DNA of 64,000 nt from Chloroflexi bacterium HGW-Chloroflexi-6 (GTDB taxonomy: Bacteria > Chloroflexota > Anaerolineae > Anaerolineales > Villigracilaceae), in assembly GCA_002840685.1 (NCBI GenBank), contig PHBU01000001.1, positions 451,676 through 515,675 of the forward strand, read 5' to 3'. The notes beneath the pieces were generated by a model. The model worked only from the letters and a program-made list of their open reading frames with translations, was not told the origin of the DNA and searched no databases. The position numbers were made by a program, and so were the translations under genes. Shown in pieces: positions 1 through 7,296 of this stretch (positions within the stretch are counted from its first letter, which is position 1; the number at the start of each line of letters is the position of its first letter).

Positions 1-351
1 CCGGCCTTTGTCGGCATGGAAAACAAATGGTTCATCGACGAAGCCTACCAGTTTGTTTTCATCCGGCCTTACGCCAAACTCTCACAGTTCCTGGCCCAGA
101 CCATCGACTGGGACTTCTGGCACGAATGGATGCACGACTCGGTCATCGCCAACAACTTCGTCGGCCTGACCCGTTTCCTGGCCGACCCGCTTGACATGGG
201 TGTGGTCGACAAGATTTCGACCCTGCTGGCCGATTGGGTGCGTGAAACATCCGAGACCCTGCGCGAAATGCAAACCGGCTTTGTGCGCCATTACGCGCTT
301 TCGGTGCTGGTGGGTGCCGTTGCAATTTTGGGATATTTACTGCTGAAATAA
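1..351 (+). CDS. nuoL: NADH-quinone oxidoreductase subunit L, C-terminal fragment
   Basis: The frame is open from the first base of the window, so only the last 116 or so residues are present. The piece has the short amphipathic stretch and the final hydrophobic helix (ending in LGYLLLK) that close NuoL, the distal proton-pumping membrane subunit of respiratory complex I. Identification rests mainly on context: nuoM and nuoN follow in the same direction, the normal L-M-N order. The catalytic helices of NuoL lie upstream of the window and cannot be examined. Truncation is caused by the window edge, not by mutation. Confidence 0.85.
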   Translation, partial: PAFVGMENKWFIDEAYQFVFIRPYAKLSQFLAQTIDWDFWHEWMHDSVIANNFVGLTRFLADPLDMGVVDKISTLLADWVRETSETLREMQTGFVRHYALSVLVGAVAILGYLLLK

Positions 352-363
352 CATGAAACTGGT

Positions 364-472
364 GGTTGAGTAGCCGGCGCTTTTCCGGCGTATCGAAACC
401 ACAATTCTTATGAATACGATAGTAACTGTGGTTTCGATACGCCCCTCAAAAAACATTCGGGGCTACTCAACC
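364..472. repeat. Nested inverted repeat between nuoL and nuoM
   Basis: Two nested pairs of arms are visible. The outer pair is GGTTGAGTAGCC at 364-375 and its reverse complement at 461-472. The inner pair is a 17-bp arm at 387-403 with perfect complement at 427-443, containing GTATCGAAACCAC. The transcript would fold into a long interrupted hairpin within the nuo operon. No T-run follows, so it is not a classical terminator. It may be a REP-like or miniature element, or an mRNA-processing or stability element that sets subunit ratios. Confidence 0.85.
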
Positions 473-494
473 GCCCCAACCCGAGGTAGAACAC

Positions 495-2006
495 ATGAAC
501 TTTCTTCTGCAACCCCTTTCCATCGTAACCTTCTTCCCGCTTCTGGGTGTACTGGCGCTGCTGTTCATTAAGCCTGAACAGAAAGATGCCCTGCGCTGGA
601 CGGCCCTGGTTACATCGCTGGTGACCTTCGTCATCTCGCTCTGGGCCTTTTTCTTCAGTGGGCAGTACGATATCGCCAACCCCGACCTGCAACTGGTCGC
701 CAAATACGACTGGATCACCGTCGCCGGTTGGGATATCCGCTACTACCTGGCGGCCGACGGCCTCTCGATCCTGCTCATCCTGCTGACAACCTTCCTCTCG
801 CCGATCGCCATCCTCTCAACCTGGAAAGCCGTCGAGGAGCGCGTCAAAGACTTCATGCTCTTCTTCCTGCTGCTCGAAGTCGGCATGACCGGCGTTTTCG
901 TGGCCCAGGATCTGTTCCTGTTCTACATCTTCTGGGAATTCACCCTGATCCCGATGTACTTCCTGATCGGCATCTGGGGCGGCCCGCGCCGTTTGTATGC
1001 TGCGGTCAAGTTCTTCCTTTATACGATGGCCGGTTCGATCCTGATGCTGCTCGCCATCCTGTGGCTGGGGATCAACGTCGGCACCTTCTCAACCCCCGAG
1101 ATCATCGGCAAAGTCCCCGCAGCGGCGCAGATGCTGCTCTTCGTGGCCTTCGCCGCCGCCTTTGCCATCAAGGTCCCGATGTGGCCGCTCCACTCCTGGC
1201 TGCCGGATGCCCACGTCGAAGCCCCGACAGCTGGCTCGGTCATCCTGGCCGGCGTCCTGCTCAAAATGGGAACCTACGGCTTCCTGCGCTTCAACCTGCA
1301 GCTCTTCCCTGAAGCTTCCATCCAGGCCGCCCCCGTGATTGGCGCGCTGGCGGTGGTCGGAATCCTGTACGGCGCAGCGGTTTCCTACGCCCAAAAAGAT
1401 GTCAAAAAACTGGTGGCTTATTCCTCGGTCAGCCATCTCGGTTTTGTCATGCTCGGTTTGTTCGCCATGAATTCGCTCGGCATTCAGGGCGCGATCTTGC
1501 AGATGATCAACCACGGTCTGAGCACCGGCGCCTTGTTCCTGCTGGTCGGCATGATCTACGAACAGACTCACACCCGCGAACTGTCCGAGTACGGCGGCCT
1601 GTGGAAAATCATGCCGGTTTACGGCGCGCTGACCCTGATCGTGACTCTCTCCTCGATGGGCCTGCCCGGCCTGAACGGCTTCGTTGGCGAATTCACCATC
1701 CTGCTCGGTGCCTGGGGCGCCGGCAGCGGAGTCTACGGCTCGGTCTGGTTCGCTGCCCTTTCGGCGATCGGCGTTATCCTGGCCGCCATCTACATGCTCT
1801 ATATGTTCCAGAAAATGTTCCTCGGCCCGGCCGGCGAGATCACCAAACATCACACACTTCGTGACCTGAACTGGCGCGAGATCGCCACCCTGCTGCCCCT
1901 GCTGGTCTTCATCTTCTGGATCGGCCTGTATCCGCAACCCTTCTTTGCCCTGTTGGCCCCCAGCGTGGACAAACTGGTCGCCCTGCTTGTGGCGGCAATG
2001 CCATAG
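495..2006 (+). CDS. nuoM: NADH-quinone oxidoreductase subunit M
   Basis: Polytopic membrane protein of 503 residues, the usual length for NuoM, one of the three antiporter-like proton-pumping subunits of complex I. The conserved glutamate of the FWEF motif is at residue 148, and the lysine-bearing segment LHSWLPDAHVEAPTAGS is present, both diagnostic of the Mrp/NuoM/N family (proton_antipo_M). The start ATG has GAGGTAG upstream. It lies 17 bp before nuoN and is clearly co-transcribed. NuoM is favoured over NuoN or an Mrp antiporter subunit by motif order and by position between L and N. Confidence 0.95.
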   Translation: MNFLLQPLSIVTFFPLLGVLALLFIKPEQKDALRWTALVTSLVTFVISLWAFFFSGQYDIANPDLQLVAKYDWITVAGWDIRYYLAADGLSILLILLTTFLSPIAILSTWKAVEERVKDFMLFFLLLEVGMTGVFVAQDLFLFYIFWEFTLIPMYFLIGIWGGPRRLYAAVKFFLYTMAGSILMLLAILWLGINVGTFSTPEIIGKVPAAAQMLLFVAFAAAFAIKVPMWPLHSWLPDAHVEAPTAGSVILAGVLLKMGTYGFLRFNLQLFPEASIQAAPVIGALAVVGILYGAAVSYAQKDVKKLVAYSSVSHLGFVMLGLFAMNSLGIQGAILQMINHGLSTGALFLLVGMIYEQTHTRELSEYGGLWKIMPVYGALTLIVTLSSMGLPGLNGFVGEFTILLGAWGAGSGVYGSVWFAALSAIGVILAAIYMLYMFQKMFLGPAGEITKHHTLRDLNWREIATLLPLLVFIFWIGLYPQPFFALLAPSVDKLVALLVAAMP

Positions 2007-2023
2007 CCCCGCCCGGAGCATTT

Positions 2024-3469
2024 ATGACACAAATCGATTTTGAAGTACTTCTCCCGGTCATTACCCTGGCATCCTGGGCCTCCCTGCTCCTGCTGGCGGA
2101 CCTGTTTGTTCCGCGTGAGCGCAAAGGTCTGACCGCCCTGCTCGCAGCTGCCGGCTTGCTCGTGACCCTCGGCTTCAGTCTCAACCAGTTTGGGCGTGAA
2201 GCGGTGGGTTTCGGCGGCATGGTCACGCTCGACGGTTTCTCAACTTTCCTGGTCTGCCTCTTCCTGCTGAGCGGCCTGCTCGGCATCGGATTGGCCTTCA
2301 ACTACCTCAAACGCATGAACATCGAGCGCGGCGAATATTACGCCCTGCTGCTCTTCTCGGTGGTTGGCATGATGCTGATGGCCCAGGCCTCCGATCTGAT
2401 CGTGACCTTCCTGGCCCTCGAACTGCTCTCCATTCCGCTCTACGTCATGGCCGCGATCGCCTACCCTAAGATCGATTCGGAAGAAGCCGGCATCAAATAC
2501 TTCCTGCTGGGCGCCTTCGCCAGCGGGTTTGTGGTCTACGGCATTGCCCTGAGCTTTGGCGCAACCGGTTCCACCTCGCTGGCAACAATTGTCTCGACCG
2601 TCGCGGCGGGCGCGGCCAACCTGCCGCTTTTGCTGGCAGGGGCCGGTTTGATGCTGGTCGGGTTCAGCTTCAAAGTGGCTGCGGTTCCCTTCCACATGTG
2701 GACTCCCGATGTTTATCAGGGCGCGCCGACCCCGGTCACAGCTTTCATGGCGGTCGGCGCAAAAGCTGCCGGGTTTGCCGCCCTGCTGCGCATTTTTGTG
2801 ATCGGCCTGCCCGCCCTGGCCTTCGATTTCACCCAGGTGCTGATCGTCCTTTCGTCGCTGACCATGCTGATCGGTAATTTCGTCGCCATCGTCCAGACCG
2901 ACATCAAGCGCATGCTGGCCTATTCGAGCATCGCCCAGGCCGGCTACATCCTGATGGCCTTTGTGCCTTACGACAATCCCGCCGTGCGCGAGGTTTCTGT
3001 GGCTGCCGCGCTCTTTTACCTGGCCGCCTACACCCTGACCTCCTTCGGAGCCTGGGGCGTCGTCATCGCCCTTGAAAAAGCGAACGGCCAGGGCCTGAAG
3101 ATCGACGATTACGCCGGACTGGGACGCAAACAGCCGATGCTGGCCGCCGCCATGGCGGTCTTCATGCTCTCGCTGACCGGTTTGCCACCCACCCTCGGCC
3201 TGGTTGGCAAGATCTACCTGTTCCGCGCCGTGATGGCGGGCGGGTTTTACTGGCTGGCTGGCATTGGTGTTCTGACCTCGCTCATCTCGGCATACTATTA
3301 CCTGCGGATCATCGTCAAAATGTACATGCAAGACGGCGAGCCCGAAGTCACCCGCGAAGCCTGGCTCGACTTTACGATCGGCGCGATGGCCGTCCTGACA
3401 GTCGTCATCAGCCTGTTCCCGGCCCCGCTCTTCGATTGGGCCAGCCGCGCAGTATTGGCCTTGTTCTAA
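2024..3469 (+). CDS. nuoN: NADH-quinone oxidoreductase subunit N
   Basis: Polytopic protein of 481 residues, the last proton-pumping subunit of complex I. The family hallmarks are seen: the central PFHMWTPDVYQGAPTPVT segment, the IKRMLAYSSIAQAGY segment, and a LSLTGLPPTLGLVGK segment near the C terminus. It follows nuoM by 17 bp with GGAG before the ATG. A strong intrinsic terminator starts 20 bp after its stop, so this is the end of the nuo operon. Confidence 0.95.
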   Translation: MTQIDFEVLLPVITLASWASLLLLADLFVPRERKGLTALLAAAGLLVTLGFSLNQFGREAVGFGGMVTLDGFSTFLVCLFLLSGLLGIGLAFNYLKRMNIERGEYYALLLFSVVGMMLMAQASDLIVTFLALELLSIPLYVMAAIAYPKIDSEEAGIKYFLLGAFASGFVVYGIALSFGATGSTSLATIVSTVAAGAANLPLLLAGAGLMLVGFSFKVAAVPFHMWTPDVYQGAPTPVTAFMAVGAKAAGFAALLRIFVIGLPALAFDFTQVLIVLSSLTMLIGNFVAIVQTDIKRMLAYSSIAQAGYILMAFVPYDNPAVREVSVAAALFYLAAYTLTSFGAWGVVIALEKANGQGLKIDDYAGLGRKQPMLAAAMAVFMLSLTGLPPTLGLVGKIYLFRAVMAGGFYWLAGIGVLTSLISAYYYLRIIVKMYMQDGEPEVTREAWLDFTIGAMAVLTVVISLFPAPLFDWASRAVLALF

Positions 3470-3489
3470 AAATATTTTGGTTCTTTATA

Positions 3490-3519
3490 AAAGTCCGCAC
3501 CGTTTGGCGCGGACTTTTT
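3490..3519 (+). terminator. Intrinsic terminator of the nuo operon
   Basis: Arms AAAGTCCGC (3490-3498) and GCGGACTTT (3509-3517) form a GC-rich stem followed by a T-rich tail, 20 bp after the nuoN stop. Confidence 0.85.
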
Positions 3520-3531
3520 CTTTGGTACAAT
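3503..3531 (+). promoter_or_regulatory. Probable promoter of the HAD gene, leaderless type
   Basis: TACAAT at 3526-3531 ends 7 nt before the ATG at 3539. A weak -35 (TTTGGC, 3503-3508) lies 17 bp upstream, inside the nuo terminator loop. Transcription would start at or next to the ATG, and no Shine-Dalgarno is present. Confidence 0.55.
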
Positions 3532-3538
3532 CGCGCCC

Positions 3539-4198
3539 ATGATAAAAGCCCTGATCTTTGACTTCGACGGACTTGTCCTCGACACCGAAACCCCTGAATA
3601 CCAGACCTGGCAATCGATCTATGCCGAATTCGGAAAAACCCTGACGATGGAAAACTGGGGACAAATCATCGGCGGGACGGCTGCTTCGGACTTTCACCCG
3701 CTTACCCACCTCGAAGAGCTTACCGGCCGCTCGCTGGCCGACTTTGGGATCGAATCGCGCGTTCGCGAAGAATCTATGCAGACGATTCTGGCCGCCAAAC
3801 CCCGGCCCGGCGTGCTCGAAACCCTCGAAACAGCGCAGCGCCTCGGCCTGCGGCTGGCGGTTGCCTCCAGTTCGCCGCACGAGTGGGTCGACGGTCATCT
3901 CCAACGCCTGGGCCTCTTCCACTATTTCGAAACGGTCCAATGCAGCGAGGATGTCTCCAGAACCAAGCCCGAGCCGGAACTCTTCCTGGCCGCCCAAACC
4001 AAACTCGGGGTGGGAACGCACGAAGCCCTCGTTTTCGAAGATTCGCCCAACGGCGTGCTGGCCGCCAACCGTGCCGGCATCCGCGTGGTCGCCATCCCCA
4101 ACCCGGTTACCACTCATCTCGATTTTCCACCCGCCAGCCTGATGCTGGCAGAGATGTCTGACCTGCCGCTCGAACAGCTTCTGCAAAAACTTTCTTAA
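3539..4198 (+). CDS. HAD-superfamily hydrolase, beta-phosphoglucomutase-like subfamily
   Basis: Protein of 219 residues, a usual length for the subfamily. Motif I is DFDGLVLDTE with nucleophile Asp8 and acid/base Asp10. Motif II is the SSS near residue 110, followed by the conserved lysine in SRTKPEPE and the motif IV acidic pair in FEDSPNG. The residues between motifs I and II form a helical C1 cap. This set supports a cytosolic phosphatase or phosphomutase acting on a small phosphorylated metabolite; the substrate cannot be read from sequence. It stands alone between the nuo terminator and the metal-uptake operon. Confidence 0.88.
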   Translation: MIKALIFDFDGLVLDTETPEYQTWQSIYAEFGKTLTMENWGQIIGGTAASDFHPLTHLEELTGRSLADFGIESRVREESMQTILAAKPRPGVLETLETAQRLGLRLAVASSSPHEWVDGHLQRLGLFHYFETVQCSEDVSRTKPEPELFLAAQTKLGVGTHEALVFEDSPNGVLAANRAGIRVVAIPNPVTTHLDFPPASLMLAEMSDLPLEQLLQKLS

Positions 4199-4270
4199 TC
4201 CGACCATTCTGATAGCATTTGACGGGACTCATCTTTATGATGAGTTCTGTTCGTTTAAGTTTTCCCCATT

Positions 4271-4291
4271 CTTATTGCAATAAGTTACAAT
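4271..4291 (+). promoter_or_regulatory. Palindromic operator and -10 box of the Fur/nickel-cobalt operon
   Basis: CTTATTGCAATAAG at 4271-4284 is a perfect 14-bp palindrome. It directly precedes TACAAT (4286-4291), which ends 5 nt before the regulator ATG at 4297. The A/T-rich dyad with a TTGCAA core resembles operators used by Fur-family repressors. Its place against the -10 box suits autoregulation by steric block. Which metal is sensed is not shown. Confidence 0.65.
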
Positions 4292-4296
4292 AAACT

Positions 4297-4719
4297 ATGA
4301 CCTGTAGCCCCTTACACCTTGCCGAACAGATCCGTGAAAAAGGATTTCGCCTGACGAACCAGCGCATTGCGATCTTGAATGCCCTGCACGCATCCGGCGG
4401 GCACCTGACGCGGACAGAGATCTATGATCGCGTTGCCCCGGCTCTGACCGAGCCAACCGTTTATCGCAACCTTGATTTTCTGGTCAAGCATGGTCTGGTG
4501 CGCGTTACCCACACCGGCAACGGGCGGTTGGAATATGAGCTGGCGCGCCATCCGCACCACCACCTGGTTTGCCGCACCTGCGGCGCAGAAATGGAACTGG
4601 CCGCAGAAATCATGCAAACGATTTTTGACCAGTTGGAAAGCACGACCGGCTACCACCTGACCGAAAATCACATCACATTTACCGGTATTTGCCCTGGCTG
4701 TAAACCCACAGGAGTCTAA
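4297..4719 (+). CDS. Fur-family metal-responsive repressor
   Basis: Protein of 140 residues with an N-terminal winged helix (RLTNQRIAILNAL, then EPTVYRNLDFLVKHGLV) and a C-terminal dimerisation and metal domain. The HHHLVCRTC stretch supplies the sensing-site histidines and Cys92/Cys95. Cys132/Cys135 complete the structural Cys4 zinc site. It is followed after 1 bp by an ECF nickel/cobalt importer, so its most likely role is metal-dependent repression of that importer and of itself (Nur/Zur/Fur-like); the metal is inferred from context only. A perfect palindrome overlies its promoter. Confidence 0.9.
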   Translation: MTCSPLHLAEQIREKGFRLTNQRIAILNALHASGGHLTRTEIYDRVAPALTEPTVYRNLDFLVKHGLVRVTHTGNGRLEYELARHPHHHLVCRTCGAEMELAAEIMQTIFDQLESTTGYHLTENHITFTGICPGCKPTGV

Positions 4720-4720
4720 T

Positions 4721-5659
4721 ATGTTCTTTTCACCTGCCCCGCTTCACATCCCCGATGGTTTTCTCAACCTGGTCATTTCGCTCATCTTCTGGGCACTGAC
4801 TGCAGCCGCGGTCGGGATGGCGATTTCGAAAACCAACAAGGCTCTCGGCGAAAAACAGGTACCGTTGATGGGCATCATGGCGGCCTTTATCTTTGCCGCT
4901 CAAATGCTCAACTTCCCGGTGGCGGGCGGAACCTCCGGCCACTTTCTGGGCGGCGCGCTGGCCGCGATCGTGCTCGGTCCCTGGGCCGCCATTCTTGTCA
5001 TGACCGCCGTGATCGGCCTGCAGGCCCTGCTCTTTCAGGACGGCGGCCTGCTGGTGATGGGCGCCAATATCTTCAACATGGGCGTCCTGACCGCCATGAT
5101 CGGTTTTGGTCTGTATCGCTCGGTCTTGAATGCCAACAAAACCGCCCGCCTGGCAGTGGCCGGCATAGCAGCCTGGCTCTCCACCATGGCCTCCGCCCTG
5201 ATCACCGCCCTGCAGCTCTGGCTGAGCGGCACATCCCAACTTCAGGTGGTCATCCCGGCCATGCTCGGCGTGCACGCCCTGATCGGCATCGGCGAAGCCA
5301 TCATCACCGTTGCTGCCCTGTCCTTTATTCTGCAAGCCCGGCCTGACCTGCTCGACAGCCAATCGGTCGCCGAAAAAGGCGGTCGCGGCTGGGTCTACGC
5401 CGGAGTTATCATCTCGATATTGGCGGTACTCGTTTCCCCCTTTGCGTCCGGCAACCCGGATGGTCTCGAGCGCATCGCCGAAGACGTGGGGTTCCTCGAA
5501 CGCGGGCTGGATGCTCCCTACCAGCTTCTACCCGACTACACGGTGCCCTTTCTGGGCGAAACCGCCCTTTCGACCATCGTTGCCGGCATCGTCGGCGCAT
5601 TGGTGGTGCTCGGGGTTATGCTGCTGATTGGCAGTCTGCTCAAAAAGCGCAAATCCTAG
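4721..5659 (+). CDS. ECF nickel/cobalt importer, fused substrate-binding M and N subunits
   Basis: Protein of 312 residues. The N-terminal part is CbiM/NikM (HIPDGFL motif, multiple membrane helices). The last 90 residues contain a PDGLE motif and a final helix, as in CbiN/NikN, so M and N are fused. It is the substrate-specific component of an energy-coupling-factor transporter for Ni2+ or Co2+. In characterised CbiM/NikM proteins the free N terminus and His2 of the MHIPDG start ligate the metal. Here eight residues (MFFSPAPL) precede the histidine and the preceding codon is CTT, so processing or a different ligand geometry is implied. Operon order is regulator, MN, Q, O. Confidence 0.9.
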   Translation: MFFSPAPLHIPDGFLNLVISLIFWALTAAAVGMAISKTNKALGEKQVPLMGIMAAFIFAAQMLNFPVAGGTSGHFLGGALAAIVLGPWAAILVMTAVIGLQALLFQDGGLLVMGANIFNMGVLTAMIGFGLYRSVLNANKTARLAVAGIAAWLSTMASALITALQLWLSGTSQLQVVIPAMLGVHALIGIGEAIITVAALSFILQARPDLLDSQSVAEKGGRGWVYAGVIISILAVLVSPFASGNPDGLERIAEDVGFLERGLDAPYQLLPDYTVPFLGETALSTIVAGIVGALVVLGVMLLIGSLLKKRKS

Positions 5660-5688
5660 CCTGATTCCACGAGAAAGCCCGTTGCCCA

Positions 5689-6480
5689 ATGCACGCTGAC
5701 GCTTTTGATCGTTACTACCATGCTGAAAGTCCCCTGCACCGCCTCGACCCACGCGTCAAGGTGGTGCTCGCGGTTGGATTTATCCTGTCGAACGCACTCC
5801 TGCCCGATGGCGCCTGGGCCGCCTTTGGCCTGGCCTGGATTTTGATTGTGCTCGCCAACCATTTCTCACAACTGGGAATTGATTTCTCCTTTCGACGTTC
5901 CTTCATCGCCCTGCCTTTTGCGCTGGCGGCGGTCTCGGCCATCTTCATGCCCACCGGCCAGCCGCTGGCCGAATGGACTCTCGGCCCGATCCAGCTCGTG
6001 CCCACCGACGCCGGGCTGCTGCGCTTTGCCAGTATCATGCTGCGCTCCTGGCTCTCGGTCCAGGCCGGCATCCTGCTGATCTCCGTCACCCAGTTCCCAG
6101 ACATGATCCATGCCTTCGAGCACCTGCGCGTTCCGGCCATCCTGACCACCATCGTCGCCTTTCTGTACCGTTACCTGTTCGTTCTGACCGACGAGGTCAT
6201 GCGCCTGCTGCGCGCCCGCGATGCCCGTTCCGCTGCCCTGCCCGGTCTGAAAAGCGGACGGTCCGTCTTCTGGCGCGCCCGTATCGCCGGCAACATGGCC
6301 GGGCAGCTCTTTCTGCGCAGCTACGAACGCAGTGACCGCATCTACAGCGCCATGCTCTCGCGCGGCTACCAGGGGCAATTGCGCACCCTGCGCGCCCACA
6401 TTCTGACCCGCCGCGACTGGCTGGTGCTGACATTCTCCATTCTGGCCTTGCTCTTCGTGCAACTCCTGGCCCGCCTGTAA
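5689..6480 (+). CDS. ECF transporter transmembrane T component, CbiQ/NikQ type
   Basis: Integral membrane protein of 263 residues with the YYHAESPLHRLDPRVK N terminus typical of CbiQ. It has the two cytoplasmic Ala-Arg-x-Ala/Gly-like coupling segments near residues 176-180 (RARDARSA) and 222-226 (LSRGYQG). In ECF importers T links the substrate-binding unit to the ATPase. It sits 29 bp after the MN fusion and 12 bp before the ATPase gene, in one operon. No clear Shine-Dalgarno precedes the ATG, suggesting translational coupling. Confidence 0.9.
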   Translation: MHADAFDRYYHAESPLHRLDPRVKVVLAVGFILSNALLPDGAWAAFGLAWILIVLANHFSQLGIDFSFRRSFIALPFALAAVSAIFMPTGQPLAEWTLGPIQLVPTDAGLLRFASIMLRSWLSVQAGILLISVTQFPDMIHAFEHLRVPAILTTIVAFLYRYLFVLTDEVMRLLRARDARSAALPGLKSGRSVFWRARIAGNMAGQLFLRSYERSDRIYSAMLSRGYQGQLRTLRAHILTRRDWLVLTFSILALLFVQLLARL

Positions 6481-6492
6481 ATCGGATTCCCC

Positions 6493-7254
6493 ATGCCTGA
6501 AAATCACAGCCACCCAACTCCCCGCTACCAACTGCCGCCTTTTGAAGGCCAGATCCTTCAGATCGACAACCTGCATTTTTCCTATCCCGACGGCCACATT
6601 GCCCTGGACGGTATCAACCTGCATCTGGCCCAGGGCGACAAAGTCGCGCTGGTCGGCCCCAACGGCGCCGGGAAAAGCACCCTGATGCTGCACCTGAACG
6701 GGATTTTGCGCGGCAAAGGCGGGCTCGCCGTCGCCGGGATTCCGTTAAACGAGAAGAACCTGCCCCTGATCCGCTCTGCCGTCGGGTTGGTCTTCCAAAA
6801 CCCCGACGATCAGCTCTTCTCCCCGACCGTTTTCGAAGATGTGGCCTTTGGCCCGCTCCATATGGGATTGCCCGAAGATGAGATCCGCCGCCGGGTGGAT
6901 GCCGCCCTCGAAAGCGTGCGCATGAGCGCCTATCGCGAACGCCTTTCGCACCATCTAAGCGTCGGTGAGAAAAAACGGATCGCCATCGCCACCGTGCTGG
7001 CCATGGATCCGCGCCTGCTGGTGCTCGACGAACCCTCCGCCGGCCTCGACCCGCGCGCGCGCCGCGCGCTGATCCACCTGCTGCGCGACATTGAGATCAC
7101 CATGCTGGTCTCGACCCACGATCTGACGATGGTTCGCGAACTCTTCCCGCGCATGGTCATCATGGATGAGGGCCGGATCGTCGCCGACGGCCCAACCGCC
7201 GAACTGCTCGAAGACCAATCCCTGCTTGAAGCGCACGGCCTCGAAAAACCCTGA
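6493..7254 (+). CDS. ECF transporter ATP-binding subunit, CbiO/NikO type
   Basis: ABC ATPase of 253 residues. Walker A is GPNGAGKST with Lys61, a Q-loop glutamine lies in VFQNPDDQLF, the signature is LSVGEKKR, Walker B ends in LLVLDEPSAGLDP, and the switch histidine is in STHD. The FQNPDDQLFSPTVFEDVAFGP segment is characteristic of ECF A-components. It powers uptake by the preceding M-N and Q proteins. Only one ATPase is encoded, so it presumably forms a homodimer. A bidirectional terminator follows 12 bp later. Confidence 0.93.
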   Translation: MPENHSHPTPRYQLPPFEGQILQIDNLHFSYPDGHIALDGINLHLAQGDKVALVGPNGAGKSTLMLHLNGILRGKGGLAVAGIPLNEKNLPLIRSAVGLVFQNPDDQLFSPTVFEDVAFGPLHMGLPEDEIRRRVDAALESVRMSAYRERLSHHLSVGEKKRIAIATVLAMDPRLLVLDEPSAGLDPRARRALIHLLRDIEITMLVSTHDLTMVRELFPRMVIMDEGRIVADGPTAELLEDQSLLEAHGLEKP

Positions 7255-7265
7255 TGGTTCGCTAT

Positions 7266-7296
7266 AAAAAAACTCGCCGTTGGGCGAGTTTTTTTA
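7266..7296. terminator. Bidirectional terminator between converging transcripts
   Basis: AACTCGCC (7271-7278) pairs with GGCGAGTT (7283-7290). The stem is flanked by an A-run before and a T-run after, so it can stop both the nickel/cobalt operon and the opposing gene. Confidence 0.9.

Noticed and set aside
1089..2021. Long frame opposite nuoM, and a similar one at 2240-3331 opposite nuoN
   Set aside because: Glu/Gln/His/Asp-rich translations are mirror images of membrane-protein codons.
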